From positions 1-43,647 of the forward strand of contig PMTR01000020.1 of assembly GCA_003167255.1 (NCBI GenBank): a stretch of DNA of 43,647 bases, read 5' to 3'. The notes under the pieces were generated by a model. It worked only from the letters and a program-made list of their open reading frames with translations. It was not told where the DNA came from and ran no database searches. The stretch comes from Bryobacterales bacterium. Its GTDB lineage: Bacteria > Acidobacteriota > Terriglobia > Bryobacterales > Bryobacteraceae. Position 1 is the stretch's first letter, and each line of letters begins with the position of its first letter. A program made the translations under genes and the position numbers. Positions 16,891-25,837 of this stretch are shown here, piece by piece.

Positions 16891-16907
16891 TTGGCATCCG
16901 CCGTGCC
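16891..16907 (+). promoter_or_regulatory. Predicted sigma54 (-24/-12) promoter before the GcvH-like gene
   Basis: TTGGCAT then TGCC places GG (16893-16894) and GC (16905-16906) exactly 10 nt apart, as sigma54 requires; the -24 element TTGGCA is a full match. The start of the GcvH-like gene is 30 nt downstream. An NtrC-type sigma54 activator is encoded in the same cluster at 21614, which makes regulation by it plausible. No clear enhancer dyad was found in 16656-16890, and that stretch shows no supported gene. Confidence 0.55.
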
Positions 16908-16936
16908 TTTACTGAAGACAGAAAGGTTGGACGAAT

Positions 16937-17608
16937 ATGACAGCGATTCTGGTTCTTGCTACTTTCCTGGTCTTCATCGTATTGGATTATGTGTTGAATC
17001 GCCGCAAGGTGATGAACACGGTAGCGGTCGACGCACCGCAGACAGTCCCGGCCCAGGCGGGCGGTGACTATGTAGATGGTTTCCTGGTTCCCGAAAAGCT
17101 CTCTTACCACCCCGGTCATGCCTGGTTGATGCGCGAGCGCAAGAATGTCGTTCGCGTGGGCGCCGATGAGTTCGCCGCCGCCCTGTTGGGCAAGCTGGAA
17201 AAGATCGAGCTGCCGAAACCCGGCCAGTGGATCCGCCAGGGGCAAAAGGTTCTCTCCTTCTACCGCGACGGCCGCAAGACCGAAATGGTCTCCCCGACCG
17301 AAGGCGAAGTGATGGAAATTAACGCCGAGGCGCTCGCCAACCCCAGCGTCGTCCGGCAAGACCCGTACGGCAATGGCTGGCTGGTGGCCGTGCATGTCCC
17401 CGACGAAGAGAATACCGGGCGCAATCTGGTCCCCAAAGGCCTGGTGAGAGAGTGGATGCGGGAAGCGGTGGAGCGGCTGTATGCGCGGCAACCGGCGCTG
17501 GCGGGAGCCGTGGCGGCGGATGGCGGGCGGCCGGCCGAAGATCTGCTGGAAGCCATGCCGGAAATCGGCTGGACCGAAGTCACCAGCGAGTTCTTCCTCA
17601 CGGTCTAA
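16937..17608 (+). CDS. Membrane-anchored glycine cleavage H-protein-like (lipoyl-domain) protein
   Basis: A 223-residue protein. One N-terminal membrane helix (about 2-20, AILVLATFLVFIVLDYVL) and a linker precede a GcvH-like domain (about 55-170): LSYHPGHAWL, VRVGADEFAAALLG, ELPKPGQWIRQGQKVLSF, SPTEGEVMEIN, NPSVV and DPYGNGWLVAV. GcvH carries lipoate on a Lys 11 residues before the GE of its SGEV motif; here the only nearby Lys (Lys114, GRKTEM) is two residues closer, so lipoylation is doubtful unless a loop is shortened. The C-terminal tail of about 50 residues is extra. No other glycine-cleavage genes are present. Together with the HybA/HybB genes after it, a role in membrane electron transfer is possible. 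Confidence 0.82.
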   Translation: MTAILVLATFLVFIVLDYVLNRRKVMNTVAVDAPQTVPAQAGGDYVDGFLVPEKLSYHPGHAWLMRERKNVVRVGADEFAAALLGKLEKIELPKPGQWIRQGQKVLSFYRDGRKTEMVSPTEGEVMEINAEALANPSVVRQDPYGNGWLVAVHVPDEENTGRNLVPKGLVREWMREAVERLYARQPALAGAVAADGGRPAEDLLEAMPEIGWTEVTSEFFLTV

Positions 17609-17658
17609 CAGTTTGCGTCGCCGCAAGGCCAGAACGGGACAACATTCGTCCAGTACGG

Positions 17659-17699
17659 AAACCGGGACTGGAGGCGCACACCTCCGGTCCCGGTTTTGT
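17659..17699 (+). terminator. Rho-independent terminator after the GcvH-like gene
   Basis: AACCGGGACTGGAGG pairs with CCTCCGGTCCCGGTT (one T-G mismatch) around a 6-base loop and runs into TTTTGTTT. It separates the GcvH-like transcript from the HybA/HybB pair, either as an end or as a partial readthrough point. Confidence 0.8.
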
Positions 17700-17812
17700 T
17701 TGCGGCCTGGCTGCGGGAACGGCGAGTTCTTCGCCACCCCTCCATTGGGCCTGTAAAGATTCACTACACTTCTTGCGTGAATTCTGTTAAAAAGGGAGTT
17801 GAAGACCTAGTT

Positions 17813-18553
17813 ATGCCAAAAGCGATCCTGTACGACAGCACTCTTTGCATCGGGTGCAAGGCTTGCGAAGCCGGATGCGCGGAACGGTGGGGGCTTCCCT
17901 ACAACGAGCAGATAGCCGCGGAGCCGAGGATTTCGGCGCATAAACTGACTGCGGTGGAAACGCACGGGGATCGATTTTCCCGGCGGTTGTGCATGAATTG
18001 TGTACAGCCCGCATGCGCCTCGGTATGCCCCGTAGGGGCGTTGCAAAAAACATCGCTGGGACCCGTCACCTACGACGCGGATAAGTGCATGGGCTGCCGG
18101 TATTGCATGCAGGCCTGCCCGTTCCAGGTGCCTACCTACGAATGGAACAGCCGCCTTCCGAAAATGCGGAAGTGTAACATGTGCTCCGAGCGGCAGATCG
18201 CCGGCAAACTGACGGCCTGCGCGGAAGCCTGCCCGGTCGGCGCCACCATCAACGGCAATCGGGATGAGCTGATACAGGAAGCCAGGCGTCGGATCGCGGA
18301 AAAACCGGACCAGTATTACGGAAAGGTGTACGGCATCTCGGAAGTCGGCGGGACGTCGGTGTTCTACCTTTCGGCGGTGCCGTTCGAACAAATCGGCCTG
18401 CGCACCAACGTGGGGCAAGAGCCCATGCCGGAAACCACCTGGCGCGTGCTGGAGCTGGTGCCGGACGTCGTTTCCACAGGCACGGTGTTGCTGGGCGGAA
18501 TCTACTGGATCACCAATCGGCGGGCGGAAGTGGCTAAGAAGGAGGGGCGATGA
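17813..18553 (+). CDS. HybA-like iron-sulfur protein, four [4Fe-4S] clusters, C-terminal membrane anchor
   Basis: A 246-residue electron-transfer subunit of the DmsB/HybA type. Sixteen cysteines form four cluster motifs: C12/15/18/22 (CIGCKACEAGC), C60/63/68/72, C92/95/98/102 (CMGCRYCMQACP) and C121/124/136/140. A hydrophobic helix near the C-terminus (VVSTGTVLLGGIYWI) matches the membrane anchor of HybA. Unlike E. coli HybA there is no Tat signal peptide; the protein begins MPKAILYDSTLCIGC, so it may work on the cytoplasmic side. I chose the ATG at 17813 because upstream codons run into the terminator. It overlaps the HybB gene by ATGA. No hydrogenase or molybdoenzyme catalytic subunit is adjacent. 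Confidence 0.9.
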   Translation: MPKAILYDSTLCIGCKACEAGCAERWGLPYNEQIAAEPRISAHKLTAVETHGDRFSRRLCMNCVQPACASVCPVGALQKTSLGPVTYDADKCMGCRYCMQACPFQVPTYEWNSRLPKMRKCNMCSERQIAGKLTACAEACPVGATINGNRDELIQEARRRIAEKPDQYYGKVYGISEVGGTSVFYLSAVPFEQIGLRTNVGQEPMPETTWRVLELVPDVVSTGTVLLGGIYWITNRRAEVAKKEGR

Positions 18554-19719
18554 GCATCAAGCTTCCCAAGATCACGGTATGGCGGGTGATTTTCGCGGTC
18601 ATTCTGGCCTGCGGGTTGTACGCCACCTATTTGCGCGTCATGTACGGGTTGGGCGGCGCCACCAACCTGAGCGACAAGTTCCCGTGGGGACTCTGGATCG
18701 CCTTCGATGTGATGTGCGGCGTGGGCCTGGCGGCCGGCGGTTTCACGCTGGTGGCCATGGTCCACATTTTTAATATCGAGAAGTACAGACCGATTCTGCG
18801 GCCGGCGATTCTCACCGCGTTTCTGGGCTACACGCTGGTGGTGGTGGGGCTGCTCTACGATTTGGGCCGGCCCGACCGCCTGTGGCATCCGCTGGTGATG
18901 TGGAATCCGCACTCGGTCATGTTCGAAGTGGCTTGGTGCGTCACGCTCTACACCACCGTGTTGTTCCTGGAATTCGTCCCGGTGGTCTTTGAGAAATTCG
19001 GACTGCACAAGCCGCTCGAGTGGATCCACAGAATCTCGGTTCCGTTGATGATCCTGGGCGTGCTGCTCTCCACACTGCACCAGAGCTCGCTGGGGTCGCT
19101 ATTTCTGATCGTGCCCGAAAAGCTCTACCCGTTGTGGTACAGCCCCATCCTGCCGCTGCTGTTTTACATTTCTTCGATCGCGGTGGGCCTGGCCATGACG
19201 ATCTTCGAATCGTGGCACAGCAGCCGCGCTTTCGGCCGCGCGCTGGAGTTGCCGCTGCTGATGAGCATGGGGCGCGTGCTGGCGGTGGTGTTGAGCGTGT
19301 ACTTGTGGATTCGCTTCCTGGACTTGAGCCACCGGCACGCCTTCGCGCTGCTGGCGCAGAACCGCATCGAGACGTGGCTGTTCGCGCTGGAAATTGCGCT
19401 CATGGCGGTGCCCATGGTCCTGCTGTACCAGGCGCGCATCCGGCGGCGGCCGGGCGCGCTGTACGCCTGCGCAGTGATGGTGGTATTCGGATTCATTGCC
19501 AATCGCCTGAACGTCGGAACCACCGGTTTGGAAGCTGGCTCGGGAACGCATTACATCCCCAAATGGAGCGAGATTGCGGTCACGCTCTCGATCGTCGCCG
19601 TGGGATTTGCGACGTTCCGGATGATCGCCCAATACTTCCCCATCTTCGAAGTGGAAGAGCACCACAGTGCCGGCCCGGAGATGGAAGAAACGGAGGCGGA
19701 TTCAGTCGCCGTGGGATAG
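18550..19719 (+). CDS. hybB: HybB/NrfD-type membrane subunit (quinone-linked)
   Basis: A 389-residue protein with about ten membrane helices. GLGGATNLSDKFPWGLWI (about 34-51) and the FDVMCGVGLAAGGF helix are hallmarks of HybB, the menaquinone-reducing membrane subunit that pairs with HybA in group 1 [NiFe]-hydrogenase. Further conserved stretches are GRPDRLWHPLVMWNPHSVMFEV and LHQSSLGSLF. The hydrophilic C-terminus is acidic. With the HybA-like protein it forms an electron-conduit pair; the donor or acceptor enzyme is not in the window. The overlap with the upstream gene implies fixed stoichiometry. Other NrfD-family members (PsrC, ActC/F) are less similar by these motifs. Confidence 0.9.
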   Translation: MSIKLPKITVWRVIFAVILACGLYATYLRVMYGLGGATNLSDKFPWGLWIAFDVMCGVGLAAGGFTLVAMVHIFNIEKYRPILRPAILTAFLGYTLVVVGLLYDLGRPDRLWHPLVMWNPHSVMFEVAWCVTLYTTVLFLEFVPVVFEKFGLHKPLEWIHRISVPLMILGVLLSTLHQSSLGSLFLIVPEKLYPLWYSPILPLLFYISSIAVGLAMTIFESWHSSRAFGRALELPLLMSMGRVLAVVLSVYLWIRFLDLSHRHAFALLAQNRIETWLFALEIALMAVPMVLLYQARIRRRPGALYACAVMVVFGFIANRLNVGTTGLEAGSGTHYIPKWSEIAVTLSIVAVGFATFRMIAQYFPIFEVEEHHSAGPEMEETEADSVAVG

Positions 19720-19776
19720 GGATTGCTCACCACGGAGACCCGGAGGCGCGGAGGATTTTAGATCGCGGAGCCGCAA

Positions 19777-21363
19777 ATGAGTTTGCGTAAAACAATCCGC
19801 TTGGGACTGGCCGCCAAGCTGGCGATCTCCGTGATCGCCTGCACGACGGCCTTCTTCGCTCTGTTCGGCTACATCAATCTGCGGTCGGAAAGGCGGCAGT
19901 CGGAGAATCTGGTGGAACTCTCCGCGGACCGCATCACCAACGTAATCGTGCGCAGCACGCACTACGAAATGTTGCAGAACGACCGCGCGGCGCTGCACAA
20001 CCGCATCGACGACATGGGCTCGGAGCCGGGCATCGAGCGCATCCGCTTGTTCAACAAAGAGGGCCTCATCACCTATTCCACCGATCGCAGGGAGATCGGG
20101 CGGGTTGTGGACAAGACCGCCGAGCAGTGCAACAAGTGCCACGCGGGCGCGGCGCCGCTCTCCCAATTGAATCAGCGCGAGCGGGCGCGGCACTTCACCG
20201 ATCCGCAGGGGCAGCCGGTGCTGGCGGTCATGCGGCCCATCGATAACCGCCCGGAATGCTGGAGCGCGGAATGCCACGTACACCAGGCGAGCCAGCGCGT
20301 GTTGGGGATTATCGACGCGGACCTCTCGCTCGAGTTGGTAGAGCGGCAGATCCGCCAGCACCAGGCAAACCTGACGTGGTTTCTGTTAGGCGCCATCGCC
20401 TTCGGCTGCGCGGCGGCTGTGAGCTTCATGTGGGTGGTGGTTTACCGCCCGGTGAAGGAACTCATCGACGGCACCCGCCGCGTGGCGGGAGGAGATTGGG
20501 AATACCGCCTGCCCGTGCGGTCGGACGACGAATTGGGCGACCTGGCGGCCTCGTTCAACACCATGACGGCGGAAGTCGGCGGCGTGCAGGCCAAGATCGA
20601 AGAGCAGGTGCGGCGCAAAACTCTGGAGTTGGAGAAGGTCCACAAGACGCTGCTGCGCTCCGAGAAGATGGCCTCCATCGGCAAGCTGGCGGCCACCGTG
20701 GCGCACGAAATCAACAACCCGCTCTTCGGGATTCTAACCTACGCGCGGCTGGTCCTGCGGGAGCTGATGAAGCACGATCTGCCGCAGCGCGACGAGATGG
20801 CGGAGCAGTTGCAAACCATCGAGCGCGAGAGCAAGCGCTGTGGAGACCTGGTGAAGAACCTGCTGACTTTTTCCCGGCAGGCCCCTAGCGTGCGCGAGCC
20901 CAACGATCTGAACACCGTCGTGCACCGCGCGGTGCTGCTGGTCAAGCACAAGCTGGAAATGCAGAACATCGCCTTCGAAGAAAAGCTGGCGGAGCATCTG
21001 CCGCCGGTGCTGTGCGACTCGAACCAGATCCAGCAGGTGATTCTGGTGCTGCTCATGAACGCGTCGGAAGCCATGGGCAAGGGCGGGCAGTTGGAAGTGA
21101 GCACCGCTTTCGATAGCCAGACGGAGCAGGGCGTGGTGCGCGTGAAGGACAGCGGGAGCGGGATTCCTCCCGACGTAATGCCGCGCATTTTCGATCCTTT
21201 CTTCACCACCAAGGAAGACCAGAACCGCACCGGGCTGGGCCTCGCGGTGGCGCATAGCATCGTGGAGCAGCACGGAGGTGAGATCACGGTGCGATCGGAG
21301 CCGGGCCTGGGAACGGAGTTCCAGGTAGGGCTGCCGATGGCCTCGGTTGGGGTGGAGGCATGA
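19777..21363 (+). CDS. Membrane sensor histidine kinase with periplasmic haem c-binding motifs
   Basis: 528 residues. Membrane helices at about 11-33 and 199-223 frame a periplasmic sensor region. This contains CNKCH (C118, C121, H122) and CWSAECH (C161, C166, H167), the second being a CX4CH site as in some cytochrome c3 haems, so two covalent haems are likely. HAMP (about 222-275), a HisKA domain with phospho-acceptor His310 in ATVAHEINNPLFGIL, and an ATPase domain (NASEAM, DSGSGIP, TGLGLAV, G-rich end) follow. It probably senses redox state or a haem ligand such as NO, CO or O2. It follows the HybB gene by 57 nt and precedes an NtrC-type regulator, its likely partner. Confidence 0.9.
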   Translation: MSLRKTIRLGLAAKLAISVIACTTAFFALFGYINLRSERRQSENLVELSADRITNVIVRSTHYEMLQNDRAALHNRIDDMGSEPGIERIRLFNKEGLITYSTDRREIGRVVDKTAEQCNKCHAGAAPLSQLNQRERARHFTDPQGQPVLAVMRPIDNRPECWSAECHVHQASQRVLGIIDADLSLELVERQIRQHQANLTWFLLGAIAFGCAAAVSFMWVVVYRPVKELIDGTRRVAGGDWEYRLPVRSDDELGDLAASFNTMTAEVGGVQAKIEEQVRRKTLELEKVHKTLLRSEKMASIGKLAATVAHEINNPLFGILTYARLVLRELMKHDLPQRDEMAEQLQTIERESKRCGDLVKNLLTFSRQAPSVREPNDLNTVVHRAVLLVKHKLEMQNIAFEEKLAEHLPPVLCDSNQIQQVILVLLMNASEAMGKGGQLEVSTAFDSQTEQGVVRVKDSGSGIPPDVMPRIFDPFFTTKEDQNRTGLGLAVAHSIVEQHGGEITVRSEPGLGTEFQVGLPMASVGVEA

Positions 21364-21438
21364 GCGGCCAAGGCAGCGTGTCTTTCGCCCCGACACCGGG
21401 CTCCTACGTCAAGCCCGAAGCTTGGGGCGTGCAGCAAT

Positions 21439-21562
21439 GGAGGGCGGACGCCCTCGTCCGCAGCCGGTCCCCAGGCCGGCTTTTCTTAAGTGGTAAGCAG
21501 TTAATTGTTCGAACAAGCAGCGGGTCCAGGGGGACCCGCGCAGACCGGGGGGTCTGCCCTCC
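21439..21562. repeat. Repeat element of about 124 bp with terminal inverted arms
   Basis: GGAGGGCGGAC (21439-21449) is the inverse of GTCTGCCCTCC (21552-21562) with one mismatch. Inner GC-rich palindromes (GGGCGGACGCCC, GGGTCC...GGACCC) resemble those at 8717-8850. It lies in the 250-bp gap between the histidine kinase and the NtrC gene, which otherwise holds no gene, and may reduce co-transcription of the two. Confidence 0.75.
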
Positions 21563-21613
21563 TGAATTGCGCCTCTGGCGCAGCGGAGACTTAGGGATAA
21601 ACGGGAGAACGTT

Positions 21614-22974
<1,361 letters not shown>

Positions 22975-22978
<4 letters not shown>

Positions 22979-23529
22979 AACCGATCCACCTCATCCCGCT
23001 GACGGGCGGAAACAGCCCGGCTCGGGAGCCGCGACTGGATGCGCTCGAACAATTGGCGGCCGCGTTGGCCCGCACGTTTCGCACACCGTGCCGGATCCGG
23101 CCGGAGACCTTCGACCTGGGCTTCGCCTTGGACGCCGGGCGCAACCAATACTACTCGACCGCGATTCTGCAACGCCTGGAGCGCGCGGCCTCGCCCGATG
23201 CGCGCGTGCTGGGAGTTACCGCCTGCGACCTGTATGTCCCCGTGCTGACCTTCGTATTCGGCGAGGCCCAACTCGACGGCAACTGCGCCGTGGTTTCGAC
23301 GGCGCGCCTCGGGGAAGAGTTCTACGGATTGCCGCCGCGCCAGGATCTGTTGCGGGAGCGCCTCATCAAAGAAGCGGCGCATGAGCTGGGCCACACTTTC
23401 GGCCTGAGGCACTGCAACGACTGGCGCTGCGTGATGGCCTCGAGCCACGCGGTGGAACGGTTGGACGTGAAGGGGGCGGAGTTCTGCGTGGCGTGCAAGA
23501 AGCCGGTGCTGCACAATGGGAATTTCTAG
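22975..23529 (+). CDS. Archaemetzincin family zinc metalloprotease
   Basis: A 184-residue protease-like protein. The zinc motif HELGHTFGLRH (136-146) gives His136, His140 and His146 with Glu137 as catalytic base. The structural Cys pattern diagnostic of archaemetzincins follows: C147, C152, M154 and the CVAC pair C171/C174, which bind a second zinc. Members occur in archaea, bacteria and as human AMZ1/2; bacterial roles are mostly unknown. It begins with GTG overlapping the NtrC stop (GTGA), so its translation is coupled to that regulator. No signal peptide is visible, so it should act in the cytoplasm. The length is standard. Confidence 0.92.
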
Positions 23530-23534
23530 CCCCA

Positions 23535-23839
23535 ATGGCGTTGTTGCTGGATGATGCCAAGAACCAGTCATCGTTTCTGACGTGGGACGAAGGCGCCGCA
23601 CAGGCCGATGTGGCGAAGACCCTGCGCCACGATTTCCTGGTCTCGCTGGAGCGTGCCGACAAGCTTTCGCGCGCGTGGGGGCGGCATCCGCTACTGGGCC
23701 GCATGCACCTGCCGGCGTATCGCGCGGACACCATGAAGGTGGCCGAGTTGCGGCGGCGCTATCCGGCGGCGAAGTTCTTGCCGGCGCTCTACGGCGCCAA
23801 CGCCTGGTGGATATCGCGACGCTGGAGCGCGCGATTTAG
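23535..23839 (+). pseudogene. Frameshifted unknown gene downstream of the archaemetzincin
   Basis: An ATG 5 nt after the archaemetzincin stop opens a frame with GC3-rich codons: MALLLDDAKNQSSFLTWDEG..., ending ...YPAAKFLPALYGANAW. Near 23803 good codon use moves to another frame, giving VDIATLERAI and a stop at 23837-23839. Staying in the first frame yields an unnatural Arg-rich tail to 23870. This suggests a single-base frameshift, or a sequencing error, in a protein of about 100 residues. I do not recognise the family. The break lies directly before the possible IS21-like end and the low-GC island. Confidence 0.45.
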
Positions 23840-23841
23840 GC

Positions 23842-23890
23842 CTGCATTTCCGGTAGTGGGTCAATTTTGACCCGCTGCCGCATTTCCGGT
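23842..23890. mobile_element. Possible remnant of an IS21-like element end
   Basis: GCATTTCCGGT occurs twice (about 23844 and 23880) around a dyad GGGTCA-ATTT-TGACCC (about 23860-23875). Terminal repeats built on TGGGTCAATTTTGA are typical of IS21-family ends. No istA or istB gene is present, so this would be a solo end. It marks the left edge of the lower-GC island. The stretch to 24016 contains no supported gene. Confidence 0.35.
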
Positions 23891-24016
23891 TGGGCTTGCG
23901 GTCGGCATCTCCAGAATGCGCTGTCGAGGGACTTGTGCCTGTGGCCAAGCTTCTTCACGAAGATCCGCAGGTGTCAGTCGGGGCGGCGTTCGCGAGCTTA
24001 TGGAAGGAAGTTGCTC

Positions 24017-25825
24017 CTACCCTACTGATTCAAAGACTGCAGGAAGAATATCCGCTCCTTCAATCATTGAACGGACAGAACGCAAATCCGCCAAAAACTG
24101 GCCTGGAGAAACTTTAAAATATCTCCAACAACTGAAGGTCTCATTTTCTTCCTGGCGAGCCAGAGCCTCAGCCTCGGCAAGAAATCCGAGGGCAGCGACC
24201 GGATTCCCCGATGCCCAATGGGCTATCGCGAAGCATTGCCACACGTTCCTTCCTAGTATCTCTTGCCTAACTGGGATCAGCTCAACAACCCTCCGGAACC
24301 AATCGACAGGAATATGCTTCGATGCTCCCCATTCAGCAATGGCATAGTTGAACGCATCTGGAAGGTGTAGGAGCGCCAGATCCGGACGACCGCTGCCTAA
24401 CACCTTCATGGCATCGTCGAACTTCCGCTGGCCGATCAAACTCAACATGAGATGTGTCCGGAAGTCAGTGGTCATGTGGCTAGGAAAAAGCGATCGGATC
24501 GTCTGTTCGATCAGAGGCAAGGCATCTCGAGACACAAACATTTGATCAATGAGGGCAGATTGAGCGGACGGTTGAAGATCTCGGAACCTCGAAGAACTCA
24601 TGAAGCCCCCGAGAACGGAGATGTCTAGTCGTCCGGCCAACCGGATGGCACGGCTCCGTTCAAGAAAGGTTGCACGAGAGTCGTTAAGCGCCTCCTTCAG
24701 GGATACCAAAGCCGCCTCCACATTACCCTCCGCATGAAACCTATTTGCAGCATCAATCATCAGCTCCACACTTCGGTATCCAAGGTTGGCTGCTTCGTCG
24801 AGAAGCTTCTTGGCCTCCTCACTTCTCCCAAGCTTCTGCATGAAGGTGCCAAGGTGGTGTATAACCTCACCGTCGCGACCATGGGCGTTCCGAATCTTTT
24901 TTAGTCTAGAATCAAGATCCCGTAGACCAGGAATCGCTGGATCAATAATCGCTTCATCTCCTGAGAGCAATCGAAGAGCGGCGCCCCGATCATCGAGGTT
25001 TCTTGCCGTCATCACCGTAGCGAGCTCTTCATATTCTCTGGCAAGTCTGCTGCGTGGATGCGTGATTGAGAAGACCTCGCTATCAAGAAGAGCAAGACTA
25101 TCATACCTGTGGATAGTTGCATCTGGTTCTACAAACCCGAGTCTTCCTTCAGCTTCCTCAAGCCTTCGATTCAAAATGTCCTCTTCATCGTCAAGATAGG
25201 GCACGTTAGAGGGAACGAAGAGAATCTCTATCTGCTTTTGAAGCGGGCCCTCATTTTCTTGACGTATTTCCGCGACGATCGATTCTAGGCCGCGAATATT
25301 CTCTTCGTTTGGCAGGAAGGAGAGGACAACAGCATCTGGCAGTTGCCGAGTACAGATTCCGCCTACATCGGTGTGACCTGTACGAGAATCGACCAACACA
25401 TAGTCGGGCTTAAGATATGATTCCCACTGAGCCTTTAAGTCTTCGAACAGGAGATAACCATGGCGCTCCGAGTACAAGTTCTGCCAGTTTATCGCCTGAA
25501 GGCGAGAGCTGTAGGTGTGATTTCGGATCCCAGATGGCATGGTCCAAAGCCGTCCTGGCCCTTTGCCGAAGCTGGCGCAGGAGGAGACATAATTCGCTAC
25601 TGGCGGCGCACAACCAGTGCTCAAATAGTCAGTCACATACTCGACCATCCCGGGCACACTTTCTTCGGACCGTAGCAGGGGGAAAGCGTCTAAGCCAGGC
25701 GCTTCAAGGTCAAAATCCACAAGGAGGACGTTACGCCCAGATTTGACGAGCTGCGCTGCCGCATTGACCATCGCCATTGTGCGGCCCACGCCGCCCTTGA
25801 ACGAATAAAACGTTATTACATACAT
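24017..25825 (-). CDS. ParA/MinD-like ATPase with KGGVGR Walker motif and TPR-like C-terminus
   Basis: 602 residues. The N-terminus MYVITFYSFKGGVGRTMAMV is a deviant Walker A (10-16) in which the signature Lys of GK[ST] is Arg, as in the KGGVGR subfamily. VLLVDFDLEAPGLDAF (33-48) and YVLVDSRTGHTDVGG match later MinD-type motifs. From about 290 the protein is helical and repeat-like (HLGTFMQKLGRSEEAKKLLD, RFHAEGNVEAALVSLKEALN), consistent with TPRs. This build is known from bacterial conflict and signalling operons. I chose the ATG at 25825 (GAGG 10 nt upstream) over the TTG at 25834. It starts 12 nt after the MqsA-like stop, so the three genes form an operon. GC is clearly lower than in flanking genes. 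Confidence 0.85.
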   Translation of the reverse strand: MYVITFYSFKGGVGRTMAMVNAAAQLVKSGRNVLLVDFDLEAPGLDAFPLLRSEESVPGMVEYVTDYLSTGCAPPVANYVSSCASFGKGPGRLWTMPSGIRNHTYSSRLQAINWQNLYSERHGYLLFEDLKAQWESYLKPDYVLVDSRTGHTDVGGICTRQLPDAVVLSFLPNEENIRGLESIVAEIRQENEGPLQKQIEILFVPSNVPYLDDEEDILNRRLEEAEGRLGFVEPDATIHRYDSLALLDSEVFSITHPRSRLAREYEELATVMTARNLDDRGAALRLLSGDEAIIDPAIPGLRDLDSRLKKIRNAHGRDGEVIHHLGTFMQKLGRSEEAKKLLDEAANLGYRSVELMIDAANRFHAEGNVEAALVSLKEALNDSRATFLERSRAIRLAGRLDISVLGGFMSSSRFRDLQPSAQSALIDQMFVSRDALPLIEQTIRSLFPSHMTTDFRTHLMLSLIGQRKFDDAMKVLGSGRPDLALLHLPDAFNYAIAEWGASKHIPVDWFRRVVELIPVRQEILGRNVWQCFAIAHWASGNPVAALGFLAEAEALARQEENETFSCWRYFKVSPGQFLADLRSVRSMIEGADILPAVFESVG

Positions 25826-25837
25826 TTTAAGCAATCC

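Noticed and set aside
16937-17608. A genuine glycine-cleavage H protein
   Set aside because: Membrane anchor, long C-terminal tail, shifted lysine and absence of gcvT/gcvP nearby argue for a different role.
16592-17764. Frames antisense to the VOC and GcvH-like genes, including an apparently natural stretch near 16640-16829
   Set aside because: The short stretch could be a remnant of something, but it has no start signal, no recognised homology and runs into antisense sequence on both sides.
17700-17812. A second sigma54 promoter before the HybA-like gene
   Set aside because: Several GG pairs were checked; none has GC exactly 10 nt downstream with a recognisable -24 element.
23890-24117. 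Small rightward frame at the island's left edge
   Set aside because: It overlaps the end of the ATPase gene antisense and has no ribosome site or family resemblance.
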